The translations under genes were made by a program, and so were the position numbers. DNA of 64,000 bases from an uncultured Methanobacterium sp. Its GTDB lineage: Archaea; Methanobacteriota; Methanobacteria; Methanobacteriales; Methanobacteriaceae. Positions 55,168-64,000 of the stretch are shown here, one piece after another. The notes beneath the pieces are model-generated. The model was not told the origin of the DNA. It saw only the letters and a program-made list of their open reading frames with translations, and searched no databases. Within the stretch, counting starts at the first letter, position 1; the number at the start of each line of letters is the position of its first letter. Location of the stretch: assembly GCF_963666025.1 (NCBI RefSeq), contig NZ_OY762552.1, positions 1,367,001 to 1,431,000 of the forward strand. Reading direction: 5' to 3'.

Positions 55168-56707
55168 AAGATAAATAAATATCTAAAATGTCATCGTAAG
55201 ATGAATAACCCGTAAATTTTGGTTTTTGAGCCATTTCCAGGATTTCATCCACATCAAGGTGTTTTTCAACAGTTTCCATGGCCTTCAAGCAGAATTCTTC
55301 CAGTTTCAGTTCCACTTCAGGAGTTCCACCCCGTGCTGCCAGCTGGGCTTTGGGAACACTGCCCACCCAGTCCAGTCCGGTGGTTTTTTTAATATAATTT
55401 GATGCATTTTCTGCTATTTTATCATGGTAGACCTTGTTTAGGATAGCACCGCTGGTTTTTATACCCATTTTCTGCAGCATTTGAATGTGTGAAACCAGAT
55501 CAAGTGCTGCCGTTTCAATACCCCCCTTGTTACATCCTGATACCATGATGGTGGGTATGTTACCCGCCTTGGCTATTTCTGCTGCTGAGAAGGGTGTTTT
55601 TTCATTTAACAAACCTGTGAAAACACTCATCACTCCCTCAATCAGGATCAGGTCGTATAGTTGGCCTTTTAATCCATTAATTATTTCTTCTAAGTCCTTC
55701 CAGCCAAGACCACCTATTTTGATGGATGAGAAATTCACCATGGGTTCTTTGTTCAGGTACAAAGCTGGTACCAGATCCCTGGTATCCGGGCCAACCTTTA
55801 AAACTCCCACCCTGCATCCTTTCCTCCTAAGAGCCCCCACCATACCAGTGGTGAGGAATGTTTTTCCAGAATCAGAGCCAGTGCTGACTATCATGAGAAA
55901 TGGAGGCAATTCATCTGCTTCTTGATTATTAGGGGAGATTTTACCGTAAACACCCTTCGTATCAGAAGGTAGGCGATAATCTGCGTAAATATCAAATCCA
56001 ATCCCTATTTCACCCTTAATCTTCTTCAAGAGCTCCTGGTTGGCCAGATGGATCTGGTGGGTCTCTTCTTCATCGGCATCCAGGTACTGGAGAATGTTGC
56101 CGGTTAGAGATGGATTTTCATCAAGAGAACCATGAATCATGGTCCCCACCACATTACCCTCATCATTACGCACCCCGGCCAGTATTTTACGAGGATTATC
56201 CGCATAATCAGTTCTTTTAACCTGTGAGAAGAGTACAGGATGTGCATCCCCCCTTATATCACCATAGGTGTGGCAGTGGAAACCGGTGATTGTTTGACCC
56301 ACCATTCCAGAGGTGAGGAAAGATTCATCGGCTATTTCAGCTTGAACCCTGTCCGTTCCAATGAGGGGGTGGAATGTGACATCCAGTATTCCCAGTCCCT
56401 CACGTTCCACTGGACAGGGAGATTTACGACCAATATCGGTTTTATGGGAGAGAACCTGGAATCCTGAGCACATTCCCAGTATGAACTTCCCCTGACTGTC
56501 CATTTTCATAATAACACTGGCCACTTCAGGGGTGATGCTCTGGGACTCCATAATGCTCCCCCCAGGGATTATGAGGCCATCCAGAACATGGTGTGCCTTT
56601 TCTCCGTTTACCAATCCACTATCATTTAATAGATGAGTGGGTAGTTTTCCAAAGTCTTCGAAATTGGGTAGTGATCCTTTAACATACAGGATGCCTATTT
56701 TTTTCAT
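55166..56707 (-). CDS. CobQ/CbiP-like amidotransferase with reversed domain order
   Basis: A 513-residue two-domain protein. Residues about 1-215 are a CobQ-type glutamine amidotransferase: LIIPGGS, FILGMCSGFQ (nucleophile C80) and GTMIHGSLDENPS (catalytic H192). Residues about 268-513 are a CobQ/BioD-type P-loop ATPase: VSTGSDSGKTF (Walker A 276-283), VGPDTRDLVPALYL, ILIEGVMSVF and SGAILNKV. In CobQ, CbiP, CbiA and CfbB the ATPase comes first and the amidotransferase last; here the order is reversed. It probably amidates a carboxylate on a tetrapyrrole or similar acid using glutamine and ATP. Corrinoid and F430 genes elsewhere in the window (cbiE, cfbD) are consistent, but not adjacent. Confidence 0.75.
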   Translation of the reverse strand: MKKIGILYVKGSLPNFEDFGKLPTHLLNDSGLVNGEKAHHVLDGLIIPGGSIMESQSITPEVASVIMKMDSQGKFILGMCSGFQVLSHKTDIGRKSPCPVEREGLGILDVTFHPLIGTDRVQAEIADESFLTSGMVGQTITGFHCHTYGDIRGDAHPVLFSQVKRTDYADNPRKILAGVRNDEGNVVGTMIHGSLDENPSLTGNILQYLDADEEETHQIHLANQELLKKIKGEIGIGFDIYADYRLPSDTKGVYGKISPNNQEADELPPFLMIVSTGSDSGKTFLTTGMVGALRRKGCRVGVLKVGPDTRDLVPALYLNKEPMVNFSSIKIGGLGWKDLEEIINGLKGQLYDLILIEGVMSVFTGLLNEKTPFSAAEIAKAGNIPTIMVSGCNKGGIETAALDLVSHIQMLQKMGIKTSGAILNKVYHDKIAENASNYIKKTTGLDWVGSVPKAQLAARGGTPEVELKLEEFCLKAMETVEKHLDVDEILEMAQKPKFTGYSSYDDILDIYLS

Positions 56708-56825
56708 CTTTTGCTATGTTTATGAAACCTAATCTTAAATGTTTTCATGGATCAAAAATCGATCAAAATTTTATGATCACAATTTGAAATACTTGAAAAA
56801 ATAAGTATAAAAAGTTATTAATGGT

Positions 56826-58094
56826 TCATTCCTCTAATTTTTCCAGTTCAATGGCTTTTGTTTCTGGAAATGCCCATATAAATATGGCAACGCTTAAAGC
56901 AAAAATAGATCCAAGGAATATTCCACTTCCAAGGCCGTATTGGGTCCCAATTAAAGCAATTAAAACTGGAGTTAAGAATTGAGTTCCTCGGGCCAGGTTA
57001 AAACTAGAGCCCATTGCAGTGCTTCTTAATCTTGTTGGGAATAATTCAGAAACTAAAGGGCCAAACCCACCATATATGCCGGTTCCTATGCCTATCATGA
57101 ACATGAAAACAAATATTAACTGTGGATAAACTGCAATATAATTCCAAAAGAGTGTGATCATCACCAATCCAACTGCCATGATTAGAGCGAACGATGAAAA
57201 TGCAGGTCTTCTACCAAATCGATCCGCAATGTATCCAAATGTTAAAAGCCCTAGGATTCCCCCAACCTGGTTTACTATTATCCACATTGCAGATTTAGCT
57301 ATGGAAAGATGTTTCCCCTGCAAATAGGTTGGTAACCATGAATAAGTAAACCAGTAAGCAGAACTACCCAGTATGGCAAGTATTAATGCCATTAAAAATG
57401 TATTTCTGTAAGGTTTCAAAAATAAGGAAATGAATTCATTGCTTTTAATTTTCAAAGATTTTTTTATCCTAGTTTTATCTGCATATTTTTTATTCAGGAG
57501 CCATAAATCAGATTCTGGGATTTGTCTTCTGATGATTATTACCAATACTGCAGGTAGAACTGAAATAAGAAAAGCTTCCCTCCATCCGATTATAGGAACA
57601 AGTAATCCCCCTACTATTGAAGCTAAAATTAAACCTACCGGATTTCCAGTTTGAAGATATGCGCCAAATCGACCTCTAAGCTTTGCAGGGAATGTTTCAT
57701 TAACATATGTTTGTCCAGTGGCCCATTCACCACCCACTCCAAGCCCAGTGATGATTCTAAACAGTATTAAGGTTTCTAAACTTGTTGAAAATGCACATAG
57801 GAGGGTTCCTATGCTGTATATGATTATCGTTGATTGGAGAACTGTTTTTCGCCCATATTTATCTGATAACACGCCAAATAGTACACCCCCAACTGCTGCC
57901 GCAATAATAGATGCGCTCAAGGCATAAGAAAGCATTAAATTAGATAAATGAAGCTCTTGGCCAATGGGAATTACCAGGAACGTGAATAAAATGAGATCGT
58001 AGAAATCGAAAACCCAACCTGCCCAGCTAAGCCCAAATATCTTGTAATGAACTCCAGTAGGTCTTTCATAGTGATTCAGGAGTAAATTGCCCAT
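56826..58094 (-). CDS. Major facilitator superfamily transporter
   Basis: A 422-residue transporter with about 12 helices. The sugar/acid porter signature is present twice in half-form: GVLSDKYGRKTVL after helix 2 and GYIADRFGRRPAF after helix 8, plus RIITGLGVGGEWATGQTYV and LPESD-like RQIPESDLW. This matches the aromatic-acid/metabolite:H+ symporter branch. Substrate unknown. ATG 58094 is chosen because GGAGAA lies just before it; a TTG at 58127 is possible. MFS carriers of this type are uncommon in Methanobacteriales and may have been acquired, but I cannot show this from composition by eye. Confidence 0.88.
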   Translation of the reverse strand: MGNLLLNHYERPTGVHYKIFGLSWAGWVFDFYDLILFTFLVIPIGQELHLSNLMLSYALSASIIAAAVGGVLFGVLSDKYGRKTVLQSTIIIYSIGTLLCAFSTSLETLILFRIITGLGVGGEWATGQTYVNETFPAKLRGRFGAYLQTGNPVGLILASIVGGLLVPIIGWREAFLISVLPAVLVIIIRRQIPESDLWLLNKKYADKTRIKKSLKIKSNEFISLFLKPYRNTFLMALILAILGSSAYWFTYSWLPTYLQGKHLSIAKSAMWIIVNQVGGILGLLTFGYIADRFGRRPAFSSFALIMAVGLVMITLFWNYIAVYPQLIFVFMFMIGIGTGIYGGFGPLVSELFPTRLRSTAMGSSFNLARGTQFLTPVLIALIGTQYGLGSGIFLGSIFALSVAIFIWAFPETKAIELEKLEE

Positions 58095-58143
58095 TTTATT
58101 CTCCGTGACTGACCAATTTGTCCCCAAAAGTAGATACCCTGAA

Positions 58144-58178
58144 GATCATTACACTAATACTTGGATCATTACACTAAT
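58144..58178. repeat. 16-bp direct repeat with 19-bp period
   Basis: gatcattacactaata at 58144-58159 and 58163-58178, in the gap between gatA and the MFS gene (both minus strand). Confidence 0.85.
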
Positions 58179-58229
58179 ATTTTTAGTGGCCTCCCATTCC
58201 AACTGGACCACTATTTGAAAGTCACCCAG

Positions 58230-59597
<1,368 letters not shown>

Positions 59598-59900
59598 ATT
59601 CCCACCTAAATGTGTGAGTAGCGGATCTGTACCTAGCGAATGTACCCATCTAGTTAATCATTATCATCATTGATTTAGAAAATTAATCTTATTATATTTA
59701 CCATTACCAAGATATTTACCCTTTCTGTTGGGTTAAAAATGAAAATATTAATGTCCACCATAACAAGCTCTGCACTGTTTTTAAAATATCATCTGATTTC
59801 ATGGAAAATTCGGTCTTCAGGGAAGCTCTGTCATCTAGAGGAACTCCTCTTCCAAGGAAACTCATATTCCAGAAAACCTATTTTCTAGGGATTCTGCATT
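59598..59900. other. Gap between gatA and the thioredoxin fusion gene
   Basis: A 303-base gap between two minus-strand genes. A plus-strand frame of 49 codons (59739-59888) begins with ATG, but its composition is unlike the neighbours and it has no good ribosome binding site. Otherwise AT-rich sequence that should hold the gatA promoter; no RNA gene seen. Confidence 0.5.
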
Positions 59901-60536
59901 CTATGTTTTTAGGAAATTTATAAAATCACTGGCAGTCATGTACCCCACGTTTCTACGTATTTCTTTACCATTTGCATCAAGGAGTACCATGGTGGGAATA
60001 ACATTGGAATTAAAACGACTGGCCTGTTCTGGACTGGTATCAACGTTTATCTTCATAACCGAATACGTAGATAATTTTTGCTGGACATCAGGGTTGTTGA
60101 GAGTTTCTGACTCAAATTGTCGGCAGGCCGAACATCTTGGAGCATATAAAACCACCAGTATGGGAGCATGAGCTGCCTGAACTTCAGGGGGCATCATATC
60201 CCGGTAAGATGGACTCATGGAAGAAAATATCCCGGGTAAACTGAATAACAGAATTAAAAAAAATACTCCAAATACACCCACTGCAATAAAACCCTTGGAT
60301 TGGGCATCTAAATTACTGAAAAATCCCTTATTTCTACTTTCTTTATGTTCCGGAGATTCTTTCTCCGATGCAATTTGAGAATCATGGTTACTCCTGTGGT
60401 TTTTATAGTAATCATATTTAGTGGAGTAGTACCCTAACTCACCCCCACAACCACATTCCAGTTGGAAGTCTTCAGGGGATTCCCCTTCTTCCAGCTCATA
60501 GTAATTTCCACACTCTTCACAGATCAAATAGGGCAT
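59901..60536 (-). CDS. Zinc ribbon / membrane helix / thioredoxin fusion protein
   Basis: A 211-residue protein in three parts. Residues 1-32 are a zinc ribbon with C6, C9, C28 and C30 (LICEEC, then ECGCGG); residues about 82-103 are one membrane helix; residues about 118-211 are a thioredoxin domain with active site C135-S-A-C138 (APRCSACRQF) and the cis-proline in NVIPTMVLLD. By topology the ribbon would be inside and the thioredoxin outside, or the reverse. It may reduce or sense disulfides across the membrane. The ribbon is nearly the same as that ending the protein at 40617. GGGGCGC precedes ATG 60536. Confidence 0.82.
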   Translation of the reverse strand: MPYLICEECGNYYELEEGESPEDFQLECGCGGELGYYSTKYDYYKNHRSNHDSQIASEKESPEHKESRNKGFFSNLDAQSKGFIAVGVFGVFFLILLFSLPGIFSSMSPSYRDMMPPEVQAAHAPILVVLYAPRCSACRQFESETLNNPDVQQKLSTYSVMKINVDTSPEQASRFNSNVIPTMVLLDANGKEIRRNVGYMTASDFINFLKT

Positions 60537-60696
60537 GCGCCCCTCCCCTGAATTTAACTATTGTATTTTAATTAATTTTAATTTGAGGATCCCAGTTTTG
60601 TCATTTCTAAAATTTACCATTTTTCTTAGCCAGATTCTAGAAGTTTATACATTCTATTTATTATCTGCACTTTTTAGCTGTTTTACAATGCGTTTA

Positions 60697-61479
60697 CTAT
60701 GCATTTATAAACTGAAATAAATTTCCCAAGTCCAGTACACCCATGAGGTACAGTATCAGTATGAGAATGGGCTGGTGCAGGAGATAGATCAGCAGCGAAT
60801 GCTGCCCTAAAAAGCTGAATATCCCTGTAGATTGGTTTTTTGAAAGGTCTGGAATTTGGAATCTCCTTTTATAATCTTGATAAAGTGTTTTCCCTGCAAA
60901 AAGGCCCAGTGAAACCACTCCCAGCCAGGGGAGTAATGGGAAGTAATCCACGGTTACAAATTCTGCAGGTTTTAAACCCAACCATAAAAGCCAGGGATAG
61001 TTGACTGTGAACTGGGCCAGGAGAAGCCCGGTAACTATGAAGATAATTCCAAGGATTAAATTAAGGTATTTTTTATTTAAAAATGGATATTCCAGGATTA
61101 TTGCTATTCCAATGAAATGCAGTACTCCAAAGACTATGAAGTCCTCGGGTATGAAAATCCAGGTTACCAGGGTGATCAATAAACCTAGAGAAAATAGTTT
61201 AATTCCCCTTTTGAGATATTTTAGGAACAGACTCTTTTTTTCCTGTTTTTGGCCCTTGAGTTCGGCCCTGGTGTGACTGAGGGTAAGAGAAACCCCCACC
61301 AGAAACAGGAATATAAATGCAGTTGACCTGGCAAACCACCACCAAAGACCCGATGAAACATTAAAAGGGAATACCCCAAAGTAAGTAAGATCAAAGACCA
61401 GATGATAGGTTACCATCATCAGTATTGCTAGACCGCGCAGGACGTCTATTTCCCAGAAACGTTTGTTTAAATCCGTCAT
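60697..61479 (-). CDS. DUF1624-family membrane protein (acyltransferase-like)
   Basis: A 260-residue protein with about seven helices. The N-terminal RFWEIDVLRGLAILMMVTYH block is the signature of DUF1624 and the wider heparan N-acetyltransferase/acyltransferase-3 group; the histidine in it is the candidate catalytic residue. HSLLIYLLHQPILI near the C-terminus is also typical. The family is thought to acylate surface sugars using a cytosolic donor. The substrate is unknown. It lies 160 bases after the thioredoxin fusion gene's start, in the same direction, but may be independent. Confidence 0.8.
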   Translation of the reverse strand: MTDLNKRFWEIDVLRGLAILMMVTYHLVFDLTYFGVFPFNVSSGLWWWFARSTAFIFLFLVGVSLTLSHTRAELKGQKQEKKSLFLKYLKRGIKLFSLGLLITLVTWIFIPEDFIVFGVLHFIGIAIILEYPFLNKKYLNLILGIIFIVTGLLLAQFTVNYPWLLWLGLKPAEFVTVDYFPLLPWLGVVSLGLFAGKTLYQDYKRRFQIPDLSKNQSTGIFSFLGQHSLLIYLLHQPILILILYLMGVLDLGNLFQFINA

Positions 61480-61735
61480 TTTCCCTAGAAGATTTAATGG
61501 TAAATATTGGGCGCCTTAAGTTCTTATTTGCTTTTATGTCATGAAGCTTATTAAAATCCCTATGCCACCTTTATTTCCTAAAAAGTGTTCTTATATGCAC
61601 AAATAGTTAAAGTTAAATGTTTCCATCATCATAAAAATCCACGGGCAAGTCCCCACTATAAAAGAACCTTTGATTATTTATAGAAGTGTTTGATTGATTT
61701 TTTAATTTAAATGGTTTAATTTAAGAGGTGCAAAC

Positions 61736-62719
61736 ATGTCTGGAACTCTTTTACTGAAACAAAGCGAGACTAAAGAACTTATTAACATGAAAGAAGTTGT
61801 TGAATCAGTTGAAACCGCTTTTAAGGCTTATGCAGAGCGTGATGTGCAGATGCCTGCCAAGGAGTACCTATTTTTCCACGAAGGAGATCTCAGGATCATG
61901 CCCTGTTACGTGCGGAGCAGTGAAGAGGCAGGGGTTAAATGCGTGAATGTGCATCCTAAAAATCCCACAGAAAACCAGTTACCCACTGTGATGGCAGTCA
62001 TTGAACTGGTAGATCCAGCAACTGGCTTCCCCCTGGCAGTCATGGATGGAACCCTAATAACCGACTTGCGGACCGGTGCAGCAGCAGGAGTGGCTACCAA
62101 ATATCTTGCCCGGCCAGACTCGGAGACTCTGGGAATAATTGGTGCCGGGAAACAGGCTTGCACCCAGTTAATGGCCCTGAACGAGGTCATGGATATTACA
62201 AAGGCCAAGGTTTTCTGCAGAACCTGCAGTACCCGGACCAATTTTGCTAAAACCGCATCAAAACTCTATGGTTTTGATGTGGAAGCCGTTGAAACTGCCC
62301 AAGAAGCTGTGAAGAATGTTGACGTGATTGTAACCACTACCCCCTCACGGAAGCCCCTGATCAGTGCCGACTGGATCAGTCCCGGAACCCATATCAACGC
62401 CATGGGTGCCGATGCCCCCAGCAAACAGGAACTGGAAACCCGGTTACTCTTAAAGTCAAGGATCATTATTGATTCATGGGATCAGGCCAGCCACAGCGGG
62501 GAAATTAACGTTCCGGTCTCCCAGGGAGTCATAAAACAAAAAGATATCCATGCCAAACTGGGTGATGTGGTCATTGGAAAAGAAACCGGCAGAGAAGGAG
62601 ATGAGATCACCATTTTTGACTCCACTGGCCTGGCAGTTCAGGATGTGGTAACTGCAGGACTCATCTACCGTAGAGCCAGAGAACAGGGTATTGGAGTGGA
62701 TTTTGACTTTATAAGTTAA
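61736..62719 (+). CDS. Ornithine cyclodeaminase / alanine dehydrogenase family
   Basis: A 327-residue NAD-binding enzyme of the OCD/mu-crystallin family. Seen: KCVNVHPKNP (substrate Lys region), DGTLITDLRTGAAAGVATKY and the Rossmann motif GIIGAGKQA, then INAMGADAPSKQEL. Archaeal members include an alanine dehydrogenase and lysine or ornithine cyclodeaminases; these cannot be separated here. GAGGTG precedes ATG 61736. It is followed by a 54-residue gene with its own GGTGAT site. Confidence 0.88.
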   Translation: MSGTLLLKQSETKELINMKEVVESVETAFKAYAERDVQMPAKEYLFFHEGDLRIMPCYVRSSEEAGVKCVNVHPKNPTENQLPTVMAVIELVDPATGFPLAVMDGTLITDLRTGAAAGVATKYLARPDSETLGIIGAGKQACTQLMALNEVMDITKAKVFCRTCSTRTNFAKTASKLYGFDVEAVETAQEAVKNVDVIVTTTPSRKPLISADWISPGTHINAMGADAPSKQELETRLLLKSRIIIDSWDQASHSGEINVPVSQGVIKQKDIHAKLGDVVIGKETGREGDEITIFDSTGLAVQDVVTAGLIYRRAREQGIGVDFDFIS

Positions 62720-62821
62720 TCAAAATCCCTTATTTACTTTTTGCAGGGGTTGGGAAGTGCAACCTCTCCTATTTAGTAAGATATATAGGTTTGAAAGTTC
62801 AATCTAGTTCTGGTGATGCGA

Positions 62822-62986
62822 ATGTACCAGAAAGTAAATCGAAGCGAAGTCCTGAATAAAATGGGCCATGTATACGAACGCTTCCGGTTCTTATCCAGAA
62901 CCCGATCCCTCACAGATGACCAGATTGAAAATATTGACCAGCAGTTATCCCTGATTATAGAGGTGCTTAACCAGCCCAGACCATGA
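62822..62986 (+). CDS. Small protein of unknown function (54 aa)
   Basis: A 54-residue open frame from ATG 62822, with GGTGAT 4 bases upstream, the canonical site in this genome. The protein is charged and helical, MYQKVNRSEVLNKMGHVYER then SRTRSLTDDQIENI, ending LNQPRP, with no membrane segment or cysteine. It lies 102 bases after the cyclodeaminase gene on the same strand. Family not recognised. The ribosome binding site and protein-like composition argue that it is real. Confidence 0.65.
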   Translation: MYQKVNRSEVLNKMGHVYERFRFLSRTRSLTDDQIENIDQQLSLIIEVLNQPRP

Positions 62987-63244
62987 TCAATGCATGTATT
63001 CGGGGGTTTTACGTTATAACTAAATAATATTAATTATAATATCTTACAATTGTGCACAAAGCAGATGTTTGATATTCATAGCCTTACAGGTTAAAATTAT
63101 CAATGAATTTCATCAAAAATTTAAAATATTGTTATCCATTTAACATTCATTTGTACATCAGAATTGGAATATTCTTTTAATTATTCTAAAAAATTATTCT
63201 CTAAAAAAGACTTAAATGTCATTTAATGGATTTGTTTGATTTAA

Positions 63245-63877
63245 ATGTGGATAGAAGTTATTTTGTTTGCAGCGGCCTCATTTTGGGTGGGTTTATCAGG
63301 TGCAATGGTCCCCGGACCCATGTTAACCGTTACCATCTCAGATTCACTTAAAAAGGGATCTAGAGCCGGGCCCCTGGTAGTTCTGGGGCATATCATTGCG
63401 GAGACAGCTCTGATAATTCTCCTGGTTCTGGGCCTGGGCTGGATTATTGGGTCCCAGTGGATGACCATGATCATCGGCGGAGTGGGAGGAGTGATGCTCA
63501 TCTACATTGGCTACAGCATTGCCAGATCCCCGGTGCCAGAAGAGATTCCTGGAGATGGTGAACCAATAGAAAAAAGGGGATCAGTTTTAAGTGGTATAAT
63601 TACCAGTGTGACCAATCCTTACTTCTACCTCTGGTGGGCCACTGTTGGCTGGGCCTTCATGCTTAAAGGAATAGAATTAGCTGGAATCATAGGAGTTCTG
63701 AGCTTCCTGGTGGGTCACTGGGGGGCAGATCTTAGTTGGTACAGTGTTGTGTCTTTTTTCACCAGCAAAGGAAGACATGTGCTCCCAGGCAAACGTTACC
63801 AGATCATGATGATGATCTGTGGAGTTTTCCTGGTGTTTTTAGGAGTTTATTTCATTTATTCCACCCTAATAGCCTGA
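63245..63877 (+). CDS. LysE-family amino-acid exporter
   Basis: A 210-residue protein with about six helices. SGAMVPGPMLTVTISDSLKKG is the LysE/RhtB signature near the N-terminus, followed by GHIIAETALIILLVLG and TNPYFYLWWATVG, which are typical. The family exports basic or small amino acids and related compounds by proton exchange. Substrate unknown. ATG 63245 has only a weak site. The last 123 bases of the window (63878-64000) hold no gene that I can support. Confidence 0.88.
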   Translation: MWIEVILFAAASFWVGLSGAMVPGPMLTVTISDSLKKGSRAGPLVVLGHIIAETALIILLVLGLGWIIGSQWMTMIIGGVGGVMLIYIGYSIARSPVPEEIPGDGEPIEKRGSVLSGIITSVTNPYFYLWWATVGWAFMLKGIELAGIIGVLSFLVGHWGADLSWYSVVSFFTSKGRHVLPGKRYQIMMMICGVFLVFLGVYFIYSTLIA

Positions 63878-64000
63878 TTAAAACCCATTAGACTTCAAAG
63901 TATAGAATAAATAGTGCATTAGAGCAGGATAGGAATTATAATCTAGATAAAGTATTAGAACTGGACATAAGTATTGGAAAAATAATTTGTAAATGGGGAA

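Noticed and set aside
59739..59888. A 49-codon plus-strand ATG frame in the gap after gatA
   Set aside because: No convincing ribosome binding site; Ser/Lys/Leu composition without a clear helix or motif; lies among minus-strand genes.

Overview
This window looks like a chromosomal segment of a hydrogenotrophic methanogen of the order Methanobacteriales, most like Methanobacterium. The sequence is AT-rich, and ribosome binding sites are often GGTGAT or GGAGG, frequently with TTG or GTG starts. The gene set is diagnostic. It includes a catalytic subunit for coenzyme F430 assembly (CfbD), an O-phosphoseryl-tRNA synthetase (SepS), a thiol:fumarate reductase flavoprotein (TfrA), a coenzyme F390 synthetase, a CTP-dependent riboflavin kinase, an archaeal LeuRS and a clear MthK potassium channel. 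From memory, mthK, cfbD, tfrA, sepS and gatA also lie near one another in Methanothermobacter, so much of the right half looks like conserved backbone.

Layout. 1-1.3 kb: end of a copper ATPase with a YHS mini-protein and a 41-residue basic protein. 1.7-3.2 kb: a 32-residue membrane peptide and TruD. 3.6-6.4 kb: an exported M14-like protein, then a decayed accessory patch with two multiply frameshifted remnants and a 44-residue membrane peptide. 6.6-11.9 kb: an HTH-ferredoxin regulator, F390 synthetase, and a divergent three-gene ABC importer. 11.9-28.6 kb: housekeeping genes (HAD phosphatase, 5'-deoxyadenosine deaminase, hisG, FAH-family enzyme, leuS, cutA, nadE, ArsA/Get3 ATPase, cbiE, ychF) mixed with a TetR regulator, an exported zinc phospholipase-like protein, a cupin and a membrane glycosyltransferase. 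28.7-33.1 kb: two DUF2207 membrane proteins with LemA. 33.5-35.2 kb: a class C serine hydrolase gene broken by one in-frame TAA. 35.3-39.7 kb: an ion-transport block made of a Na,K-ATPase-like P2C pump, a small acidic single-pass protein and MthK. 39.7-49.6 kb: sfsA, a zinc-ribbon membrane protein, a second M14-like protein, cfbD, a sugar nucleotidyltransferase-cupin fusion, hisH, a PurM-like protein, a pilin-like protein, a PAP2-like protein and a HIT protein. 49.8 kb: tRNA-Arg(GCG). 50-63.9 kb: tfrA, sepS with a coupled small gene, ribK, ribB, a domain-reversed CobQ-like amidotransferase, an MFS transporter, gatA, a zinc-ribbon/TM/thioredoxin fusion, a DUF1624 membrane protein, an ornithine cyclodeaminase/alanine dehydrogenase homologue, a 54-residue gene and a LysE exporter.

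How the genes work together. Cofactor supply is the strongest theme: F430 (cfbD), corrinoid (cbiE and possibly the CobQ-like protein), flavin (ribK, ribB), NAD (nadE) and F390. Translation is the second: leuS, sepS, gatA, truD and tRNA-Arg. Ion and metal handling is the third: CopA with YHS, the P2C pump, MthK, CutA and the ABC importer.

The most distinctive signal outside genes is a recurrent habit of short tandem direct repeats, with unit lengths of about 16 to 38 bases, 2 to 4 copies each, and a different sequence at every site. They sit in the intergenic gaps, mostly just after stop codons. I saw no CRISPR array, insertion sequence, integrase or prophage. Coordinates and motifs were read by eye. 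Family names rest on motif recognition, not on database searches.
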